Source: CAYTSA01 sp964440345
Lineage (GTDB): Bacteria; Desulfobacterota; Desulfovibrionia; Desulfovibrionales; Desulfovibrionaceae
NCBI GenBank assembly: GCA_964440345.1
Contig: CAYTSA010000097.1
Location: forward strand, 1 to 13,897
Reading direction: 5' to 3'
DNA length: 13,897 bases
The notes under the pieces were generated by a model. It had not been told where the DNA came from. It saw only the letters and a program-made list of their open reading frames with translations, and did not search any database. Made by a program: the position numbers and the translations under genes. Positions within the stretch are counted from its first letter, which is position 1; the number at the start of each line of letters is the position of its first letter. This document shows, one piece after another, positions 1-5,456 of the stretch.

Positions 1-1
1 C

Positions 2-631
2 GCAAAAGACCACTGCACAGAGGCCGTGTACCTGGAAAACCAGGCCCTGCAGCGCTCTCTGGCCGCCCAGTCCGCCATGCTGGCGCAGCAGCAGGCCAAA
101 TACGACGCGCTGGAGCGCCGGTTCTGCGCCTATGCCGAACGCATGGAGCACATGGAGGAGGAGCTGCGCGAAAAGCAGGCGGAAATCGATTTTCTGGAAA
201 AGGAGCTGCAGCAGCACCTGGACGAGCACCGCATCGCCGCAGAGAACTGCAGTTGCTCCGGCGAGTGCGACAAGGCCGCCACCGCGCACTGTCAGGACCA
301 GTGCCCGAGCCGGGACCTGAGCGGCAAGCGCATCCTCTACGTTGGCGGCCGGGCCAACCTAGCGGCCCACTACCGCCACGCCGTGGAGCGCCGGGGAGGC
401 GTCTTCCTCCATCACGACGGCGGGGTGGAGCAGGCGCGCCAGATATTGCCCAAACTCCTGAATTCCGTGGACGCCGTGCTCTGCCCTGTGGACTGCGTCA
501 GCCACGACGCCTGCCAGTGCGTCAAGGAAGTCTGCAAGCACACCATGAAACCTTGCAAAATGCTCCGCAGCTCCGGGCTTTCCAGCCTGGTGCGCAGCCT
601 GGAAGAACTCGTGACGTATCCACACCCCTGA
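2..631 (+). CDS. DUF2325 family protein, 5' end outside window
   Basis: The frame is open from base 2 with no stop, so the gene almost certainly begins upstream; the GTG at 26 is only an internal candidate start. The visible part has two halves. The first 60 or so residues are a Gln/Glu/Arg-rich coiled coil. The second half, beginning at GKRILYVGG and ending near the C-terminus, has the look of DUF2325: a Rossmann-like start, then a VDAVLCPVDCVSHDAC stretch and a terminal Leu-rich helix. The protein is unusually rich in cysteine: a CSC-x3-C-x8-C-x3-C cluster in the linker and five more Cys between the CPVDC motif and KPCK, suggesting metal or disulfide chemistry. The family's function is not established. 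Its stop lies 23 bp before the next ORF, which has its own ribosome-binding site, so it could be the first visible gene of the metal cluster. Family call fairly sure; role unknown. Confidence 0.8.
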   Translation, partial: AKDHCTEAVYLENQALQRSLAAQSAMLAQQQAKYDALERRFCAYAERMEHMEEELREKQAEIDFLEKELQQHLDEHRIAAENCSCSGECDKAATAHCQDQCPSRDLSGKRILYVGGRANLAAHYRHAVERRGGVFLHHDGGVEQARQILPKLLNSVDAVLCPVDCVSHDACQCVKEVCKHTMKPCKMLRSSGLSSLVRSLEELVTYPHP

Positions 632-654
632 ACCCTCAGCCTATGGAGGATGTC

Positions 655-831
655 ATGGTCGCTCAATCAAGCATCTGCGGCGTCGTTACTTCGCGGAACG
701 CGTTCACAAGGTTTTTTGGCCCAGGAAGAAGCCGGACCGAACATACCCCGAAAGAACCAACCGGGCGTGAACAGGGCATGGACGCCACGTATCGCAACTC
801 TAACCCTACGTCAGAAAAACACCAAACGTGA
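655..831 (+). CDS. Small 58-residue ORF coupled to ATPase 1
   Basis: This short ORF starts at ATG 655 behind a good Shine-Dalgarno sequence (GGAGGA, 645-650) and ends with TGA at 829-831. The stop overlaps the GTG start of the downstream ATPase (GTGA), a typical translational-coupling arrangement. The ATPase itself has no obvious ribosome-binding site, so it may depend on translation of this ORF. The product is polar and basic with no membrane segment; the first third contains the aromatic patch AFTRFFGPGR and the rest is Thr/Glu/Lys/Asn-rich and probably disordered. I do not recognise a family. It may be a small cluster-specific protein or only a leader that delivers ribosomes to the ATPase start. 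The same frame stays open upstream to 253, but that part is a shadow of the DUF2325 gene. Confidence 0.5.
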   Translation: MVAQSSICGVVTSRNAFTRFFGPGRSRTEHTPKEPTGREQGMDATYRNSNPTSEKHQT

Positions 832-3116
832 AAAAGCAAGCATTCAGCATACAACACGATATTCCGGGCAGGCTGCGGTTGCGAATTCCCGCCTTACGCC
901 AGTCTGGAGGCCAGGAGCTGGTTAAGGAGCTTTCTGGAAAAAAGAACGTGCTTTTCGCCCGGCACAACCCCAGGTGCAATGCTCTGGTGGTGCGTTACAA
1001 CGGCCAGGAAGGGACCCGCAATGATTTGCTACAACTGATTACCGATCGTTTTCCGGCTCCTGGCGGTTCTCGGACCTGCACAGGCTGTGATGCAGGCGGG
1101 CGAGATGCGCAATGCTCCTGCCGCTCCCTGCCTGAGGCTTCCATAGGCCGGGAAGTCCGTCGTTTCGGCGCCATTACCGCTGTAGTAGGGGTCGTGTTTT
1201 TACGCAGCACAATACTGGGCGCGACCGTGTCGCAAACGCTGTTCAGCCCGCTGGGTTTGGCCACCCTGGCGTTCAGCCTGCCCCTTGCCCGCCGGGGCGC
1301 AAAAGCCGTCAAGCGCAAACGCCCGAACCTGGACAGCTTTCTGGCCGGGGGAGTGCTTGTCTCTTTGGCCGGCGGACAGGCTGCCGCCGCGCTGGAAATA
1401 CTGTGGATAAACACCGGTGCGGATGTGCTTTCCGCCTGGATAGCCGAACGCTCCCGCAAACACATTTCCGACATTTTGGAGATTACGTCCCACCATACCT
1501 TTGTGGTGGAAAACGGCATGGAGGTGGAACGGGAAGTATCGTCGCTCTTCGCCGGCGATGTAGTGGCGCTGCACACGGGCGAAAAAATCTCGGTGGACGG
1601 GTTTGTGATCTACGGAGAGGCAATGGTCAACGACGCGCCAATCACCGGCCGCGAAGAGCTTGTTCACAGAACTGTGGGCGACAAGGTGTTTGCCGGATCC
1701 TTTGTGCAGGAAGGCGTCATTCACGTGCAGGCGGAAAACGTTGGCGACGATACTTATCTGGCCCGGGTCATGCACAAGGTGCAAGAATCCCTTGAGACCA
1801 GAGCGCCTATTGAAGGCGTGGCCGACGACCTGGCCTCCAGGCTGGTTAAGCTGGGGTTTGTCGCCACAGCCGCCGCCTTTGTGTTTACCGGCAGCCTGTG
1901 GCGGGCCTACACTGTACTGCTGGTCATGGCTTGCCCCTGCGCCACGGTGCTGGCGGCTTCCACTGCGGTAAGCGCCGCCATGAACACCGCCGCCCGCAAT
2001 CATATTCTCATCAAAGGCGGCCGCTACCTGGAAGAAGCGGGGAAATGCAAAACAGTCTTTTTCGATAAGACAGGAACCCTGACCACCATGGAGCCGCAAC
2101 TTGTGGGCGCCGTGGGCGTCAACGGCGTTGGCGCAGACCGCCTTCTGCAGCTTGCAGCGTCCACGGAAACGCACAACCACCACCCCCTGGCTCAGGCCAT
2201 CATGGCGGAGGCCTCCCTGCGCAACATACAGCCGCTGCCCCACGCCGAGTGCGACTATCACTTGGGGATGGGCGTGCGGGCCCTCCTTGGGGAAGACGAA
2301 GTGCTGGTGGGAAACGCCAAGCTCGCACAGATGTACGGCGCCGACGCCGACGGACTGCAGCAGGAGGTTCGCAATCTGCAGGAAAGGGGCCTGACCGTAC
2401 TCTACGTGCACAAGAATCAAAAGTTGCAGGGTATCCTGGGAGTTGCCGCCCAGGAACGGCCCCAGGCCGCCGCCACGATTCGCACGCTGCGAAAGCTGGG
2501 CGTGGAGCGAGTGTATCTTATTACCGGCGACGAGGAGGCCGGCGCCAGGCAACTGGCCGAGCGGCTGGGGGCCGACGACTATTTTGCCTCCATCATGCCC
2601 GAAGACAAGGCTGTCATTATATCTGAAACTGGCCATGGGCCCACCCTTATGGTTGGCGACGGCGTAAACGATGCGCTGGCTCTAACCCGGGCGGACGTGG
2701 GCGTCGCCTTTGGCGTTGGCGGGTCGGAGGTGGCGGTGGAAGCCGCAGACATCGCCCTGGTCAAGGACGACCTGGAAAATCTGGCCGCTGTGTATCATCT
2801 GAGCAAAAAAACCTTGAATGTTGCGCGTCAGAACTTCTGGATCGCCACAGGTTCGAACATTATCGGCGTTATCCTGGGCTTCGCCGGACTATTGTCGCCG
2901 GTAAGCGCCGGACTTGTCCACATTGTCCACTCGCTAGGCGTATTGGCCAACTCTTCCCGACTATTACAACTCCCCCGCCTTCAACTGGAAACCGCTCACG
3001 AAACCGGAGAATACAATGGATTTCAACACGCTGGCGACGCTACGCAAATATCTCTCAATAAAACACCATGTGTCGGGGAGGGTCCGAATAAAATTCGATC
3101 CAGCGCTGGCTTCTAA
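828..3116 (+). CDS. Heavy-metal P1B-type ATPase 1 (CPC type, HMA_2 N-terminus)
   Basis: A membrane P-type ATPase that moves a metal ion using ATP. In order: an HMA_2-like domain (about 1-75, with HDIPGRLR at 10-17), a Cys-rich linker (C84, C87, C96, C98), membrane helices, an actuator domain, the metal-site helix C369-P370-C371, the phosphorylation motif DKTGT with D413, the nucleotide-domain H452-P453, T566-G567-D568 and the hinge GDGVND (610-615). Two departures are visible. The actuator TGE motif reads T273-G274-R275, replacing the glutamate used in dephosphorylation. The proline normally seven residues after CPC is a serine (CPC-ATVLAAS). The usual C-terminus would end near NSSRLL; about 38 extra residues follow, most of which overlap the next gene. 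The GTG start overlaps the upstream stop. Metal specificity cannot be read safely; iron, manganese or copper are possible. ATPase call very sure, transport competence less so. Confidence 0.93.
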   Translation: MKKQAFSIQHDIPGRLRLRIPALRQSGGQELVKELSGKKNVLFARHNPRCNALVVRYNGQEGTRNDLLQLITDRFPAPGGSRTCTGCDAGGRDAQCSCRSLPEASIGREVRRFGAITAVVGVVFLRSTILGATVSQTLFSPLGLATLAFSLPLARRGAKAVKRKRPNLDSFLAGGVLVSLAGGQAAAALEILWINTGADVLSAWIAERSRKHISDILEITSHHTFVVENGMEVEREVSSLFAGDVVALHTGEKISVDGFVIYGEAMVNDAPITGREELVHRTVGDKVFAGSFVQEGVIHVQAENVGDDTYLARVMHKVQESLETRAPIEGVADDLASRLVKLGFVATAAAFVFTGSLWRAYTVLLVMACPCATVLAASTAVSAAMNTAARNHILIKGGRYLEEAGKCKTVFFDKTGTLTTMEPQLVGAVGVNGVGADRLLQLAASTETHNHHPLAQAIMAEASLRNIQPLPHAECDYHLGMGVRALLGEDEVLVGNAKLAQMYGADADGLQQEVRNLQERGLTVLYVHKNQKLQGILGVAAQERPQAAATIRTLRKLGVERVYLITGDEEAGARQLAERLGADDYFASIMPEDKAVIISETGHGPTLMVGDGVNDALALTRADVGVAFGVGGSEVAVEAADIALVKDDLENLAAVYHLSKKTLNVARQNFWIATGSNIIGVILGFAGLLSPVSAGLVHIVHSLGVLANSSRLLQLPRLQLETAHETGEYNGFQHAGDATQISLNKTPCVGEGPNKIRSSAGF

Positions 3117-3342
3117 CGGTCAGATAAAAAAACTGGCGAAAAACAGGCCAACCATTCCTCCCGGCGTGAATGGTTACAGGATCAACGCCATGGCCCGGTC
3201 CGTGGTCATTGAATACGACGCCGGCATAGTCCCCCCACACATGCTGGAGGATTTGATCAACGCGACAGACGACGTCAGCGCAGCTGATCTTTTGAGAAAA
3301 CTGGACGCCATACTACAATCAGCAAGTAAAAAGGAGGAATAG
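3016..3342 (+). CDS. Stand-alone HMA_2-like metal-domain protein (FezC-like candidate)
   Basis: A 108-residue protein starting at ATG 3016 behind CGGAGA (3005-3010). Its first strand region, YLSIKHHVSGRVRIKF, matches the opening of the N-terminal domains of both ATPases in this window (H-x3-G-R-x-R), followed by NGYRINAMARSVVIEYD, which matches their second strand block. It is thus a free-standing copy of the HMA_2-like ferredoxin fold, without the classical CxxC metal site. The C-terminal third is a helical tail ending in Ser/Lys/Glu. It could bind or deliver metal, or dock on an ATPase by domain mimicry. The gene begins 101 nt before the ATPase 1 stop in a different frame. Ferrosome clusters are reported to include a protein with a heavy-metal-associated domain (FezC); I infer this as a counterpart from composition and position, not from an alignment. 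Confidence 0.78.
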   Translation: MDFNTLATLRKYLSIKHHVSGRVRIKFDPALASNGQIKKLAKNRPTIPPGVNGYRINAMARSVVIEYDAGIVPPHMLEDLINATDDVSAADLLRKLDAILQSASKKEE

Positions 3343-3345
3343 GAG

Positions 3346-4269
3346 ATGCAACAGGACTACATGACAGGAGGCCCGCCAACCTTTGCCAGCGCCAATGGCG
3401 CCGGCGGCAACGAAACGAACGCCGACCCGTGCGCAAGCGGGGCGAACCCAGGTTCCGCCCAGGGCGCGAGCCAGCCCCAGTATCCGGGCCAGCAGTATCC
3501 GGGCCAGCAGTATTCGGACCAGCAGTATCCGGGCCAGCAGTATCCGGGCCAGCAGTATCCGGGCCAGCAGTATTCGGGCCAGCCCCAAGCCAGCCCGAGC
3601 ATGTACATGGGCGGACAACCGCCCCAAGGCCACGCCCACTTGTACGAGCATGTTACCGGAGCCCTATCGTCGGCTGGCATGGCCGCCGCCGGCTTCGCCC
3701 AACCCAAACAGCAACCTGTGCAGCAGTCGGGCCAGGCCTCGCAACCCGCTCAAAGCATGGGACCGAATATGGGTCAGCCGCATTTTTCCCATGATATGCC
3801 CGGCGCAACGCCCTACCAGGGTCCGGCCCAGCAGCCGGGGGGCGCCCAACATCCACACCCCCCCTACGGCTATGGCTATGCGCCTCCCGGCCCTGGTAAT
3901 CCAGGCCCTTTCCCCGGCCAAGCTCCGGGTCAGTCGTTCAGCCAGTTCTACGGCCAGGCCCCGGGTCAGGCTCCTGACGGCAAGGGCATGGAAAACCGCT
4001 ATGGCGAATTGTATGGCCTGATCAACGAAGCAGCCAACGGCAACGCAGACGTCTCCAGCTTTCTGCGTTTTTTCCAAAGCACAAACTCTGATTTTTGGAA
4101 AGGCGCGCTTGTAGGCGCGGGCATAACCCTGCTGTTGACCAACAACACGGTGAAATCAACCCTGGCCCAGGGATTTGCAGGCGTGTGGTCCATGATGGGC
4201 CAGTCCGCCGAAGAAATGGAGGCAGAAGAGGACCGCAAAGCTGAAGAACGCATGAGCAAGGAGACATGA
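3346..4269 (+). CDS. Pro/Gln/Gly/Tyr-rich repeat protein with C-terminal membrane anchor
   Basis: A 307-residue protein with a strong ribosome-binding site (AAGGAGGAATAGGAG just before ATG 3346), three bases after the HMA_2-like gene. Residues 45-79 are seven pentapeptides of the form Q-Y-[PS]-[GD]-Q. The following 140 residues stay low in complexity (Pro, Gln, Gly, Ala, Tyr), with a PGQAPGQ-type block before residue 210. A folded-looking C-terminus follows: a short helical region (ENRYGELYGLINEA to LRFF), then NSDFWKGALVGAGITLLL at about 247-264, a short glycine-zipper-like hydrophobic segment, and an acidic tail. The protein is therefore a long disordered domain tethered to a membrane. I recognise no named family. 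By context it is a candidate coat or scaffold of a ferrosome-like compartment; this is inference. Its C-terminal anchor is clearly related to the 112-residue protein at 4698-5036. Confidence 0.85.
   Translation: MQQDYMTGGPPTFASANGAGGNETNADPCASGANPGSAQGASQPQYPGQQYPGQQYSDQQYPGQQYPGQQYPGQQYSGQPQASPSMYMGGQPPQGHAHLYEHVTGALSSAGMAAAGFAQPKQQPVQQSGQASQPAQSMGPNMGQPHFSHDMPGATPYQGPAQQPGGAQHPHPPYGYGYAPPGPGNPGPFPGQAPGQSFSQFYGQAPGQAPDGKGMENRYGELYGLINEAANGNADVSSFLRFFQSTNSDFWKGALVGAGITLLLTNNTVKSTLAQGFAGVWSMMGQSAEEMEAEEDRKAEERMSKET
3478..3582 (+). repeat. Seven tandem 15-bp repeats encoding QYPGQ units
   Basis: Seven perfect-length 15-bp units of the form CAGTATCCGGGCCAG lie head to tail inside the repeat-protein gene. 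Units 1, 2, 4, 5 and 6 are identical; unit 3 (QYSDQ) and unit 7 (QYSGQ) differ at one or two positions. Near identity at the DNA level, including third codon positions, points to recent slippage or recombination. Because the unit is five codons long, copy-number change would alter domain length without breaking the frame. Confidence 0.95.
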
Positions 4270-4271
4270 AT

Positions 4272-4661
4272 ATGACGAAAGCAACCTACGCCCTGGCGCC
4301 CCGGGCGACACTGGCCATGGGCGCAGCCGGCGCAATTGTGGGCGGCTCCATCGCTGCAGCCCGTAATTATGACCGGGTGAAAAAAAGCCAAATAACCCGC
4401 GAAGAAGCCGTCAAGGACGTAATCAAGGAAACCGGCGGCGCAGGGCTCGCTACAGCCACGGCCACTGCGCTGGTCTCCGCCATGGGGGTCACCGGATTGC
4501 TTTCGCTGGCCAGCATGGTGGTCTTCACCGCCGGCGCAAAGTACATGGCGGACAAGTTTCTGGATGCACGCACTGCTTGCGGCCAGGCTGCGCCCAAGCC
4601 CCAAGAAGCGGTGGAAGAAGCGCCCAAAAAAAAGAAAACCAAAACAGCGGCCGCCAAGTAG
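4272..4661 (+). CDS. Ala/Gly-rich two-helix membrane protein with Lys-rich tail
   Basis: I place the start at ATG 4272 because AAGGAG at 4258-4263 is well spaced for it; ATG 4266, which overlaps the preceding stop as ATGA, is only 2 nt from that site. From 4272 the product has 129 residues. A first small-residue helix (about 12-30, LAMGAAGAIVGGSIAAA) is followed by a charged amphipathic stretch (RNYDRVKKSQITREEAVKD), then a long hydrophobic region (about 57-88) that could be one long or two short helices, and a Lys/Ala/Pro-rich C-terminal tail. Glycine- and alanine-zipper helices like these pack tightly and occur in small organelle-shaping membrane proteins. I do not recognise a named family. 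Its position between two related anchor proteins and two metal ATPases suggests a structural membrane role. Confidence 0.82.
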   Translation: MTKATYALAPRATLAMGAAGAIVGGSIAAARNYDRVKKSQITREEAVKDVIKETGGAGLATATATALVSAMGVTGLLSLASMVVFTAGAKYMADKFLDARTACGQAAPKPQEAVEEAPKKKKTKTAAAK

Positions 4662-4697
4662 CTTTGCTGACGCTTTCAATCAAGGAGAAATGAAGTC

Positions 4698-5036
4698 ATG
4701 AGCTATTATGAATATCCCCACCCCGTGCAGCCGGCCCAGCAATACGCCAACGTTTCCTACCAAGGTGCGCCGGCCCCGGGCGAAGCTCAGTATTACAACT
4801 ACGCTGCTCAACCCAACCAGCCCGGCGCAGTGCAAAGCTGGGTGAACTTCCAAAATTCTACGTATGTCAAAGGCTTTGTTGTTGGCGCAGGCTTGGCCCT
4901 GGTGCTGGCCAACCCGACAGTGCAAAAAGCTCTTGTCTCAGGGGCTGTCAAACTCTGGACCAGCATGCAGGGCGGGGTAGAAGAAATCAAGGAGCGCGTT
5001 CAGGACATCAGGGCCGAAATGAGCACAAAAGAATAG
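4698..5036 (+). CDS. Tyr/Pro/Gln-rich small membrane-anchor protein, paralogue of 3346-4269
   Basis: A 112-residue protein starting at ATG 4698 with AAGGAG at 4682-4687. The N-terminal 45 residues are rich in Tyr, Pro, Gln and Ala with no repeats. Residues 53-90 (NSTYVKGFVVGAGLALVL, then NPTVQKAL and KLWTSM) match the C-terminal anchor of the 307-residue protein position by position: NS-x-[FY]-x-KG-x2-VGAG-[IL]-x-L-[LV]-L-[TA]-N-x-TV. A charged helical tail (EEIKERVQDIRAEMSTKE) ends much like the other protein's EERMSKET. The two are best explained as one anchor module carrying a long or a short disordered head, produced by duplication within the cluster. Function unknown; a vesicle-surface role is inferred from context. 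Confidence 0.85.
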   Translation: MSYYEYPHPVQPAQQYANVSYQGAPAPGEAQYYNYAAQPNQPGAVQSWVNFQNSTYVKGFVVGAGLALVLANPTVQKALVSGAVKLWTSMQGGVEEIKERVQDIRAEMSTKE

Positions 5037-5051
5037 CGGCCCTTTTCGTAT

Positions 5052-5070
5052 GGCTTCGAGACAAGAAGCC
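5052..5070 (+). other. Intercistronic hairpin without T-tract
   Basis: GGCTTC (5052-5057) pairs with GAAGCC (5065-5070) across a seven-base loop, 15 bp after the stop of the 112-residue protein. No run of T follows, so it is not a standard intrinsic terminator. In a 132-bp gap inside an otherwise dense operon it could be an RNA stability or processing element, or a weak attenuator. Confidence 0.35.
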
Positions 5071-5168
5071 GAAACATCAGTGGCGACGGCCTGCGTTGCT
5101 TGCCTGCATTGCCCCTAGCAGCGGCTGTGCGCAGGCCGTTTCCATACTGTACGGGAGTTGCACTGTAC

Positions 5169-5456
5169 ATGAGCAAAACAGAAAAACTTACGCCGGAAAC
5201 GACGCCGGCAATGAAAGACGCCGCTTTACCCGCCCGCAAACGAAGGACGTCGCAAAGAGAAATGGCAAAAATCGGCCTCATCGCGTCTATAGGCGTACTC
5301 GTGCTGACGGGTTTTTCGAAAACTCGTTCTTCGCGAAAAGTGCACCTGTTGGCCGGCGGGGCGATGGTGGGGCTTAGCGTTTGGCACCACATGCTGTACG
5401 CCCCAGCCCGAGGAGATATCCCAGCCTATGAAGACCCGGAGGGCGACTCCCGATGA
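5169..5456 (+). CDS. Small two-helix membrane protein with His residues
   Basis: The frame is open from 5100, but ATG 5169 is preferred: the preceding stretch is unlike protein-coding sequence of the neighbours and GGGAG lies at 5153-5157. The 95-residue product has a basic N-terminus (ARKRRTSQRE), a first membrane helix (about 34-49, IGLIASIGVLVLTGF), a basic hairpin turn (SKTRSSRK), and a second helix (about 58-76) carrying H59 and the WHHMLY motif (H73, H74), then an acidic tail. The short helix-turn-helix with histidines could bind heme or a metal or simply form a membrane hairpin. Its stop overlaps the next gene's ATG (ATGA at 5453), so it is translationally coupled to ATPase 2 and is likely its partner. 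Small hydrophobic proteins next to the ATPase are a feature of ferrosome clusters; I cannot assign a specific fez name. Confidence 0.72.
   Translation: MSKTEKLTPETTPAMKDAALPARKRRTSQREMAKIGLIASIGVLVLTGFSKTRSSRKVHLLAGGAMVGLSVWHHMLYAPARGDIPAYEDPEGDSR

Noticed and set aside
1200..2636. 478-codon open frame on the minus strand
   Set aside because: It lies wholly antisense to ATPase 1, whose motifs are unmistakable; the His/Gly-rich product has no recognisable fold and is a usual by-product of GC-rich coding bias.
3319..3651. Minus-strand ORF with ILLAR repeats
   Set aside because: The repeats are only the antisense reading of the 15-bp QYPGQ array; no independent coding evidence.
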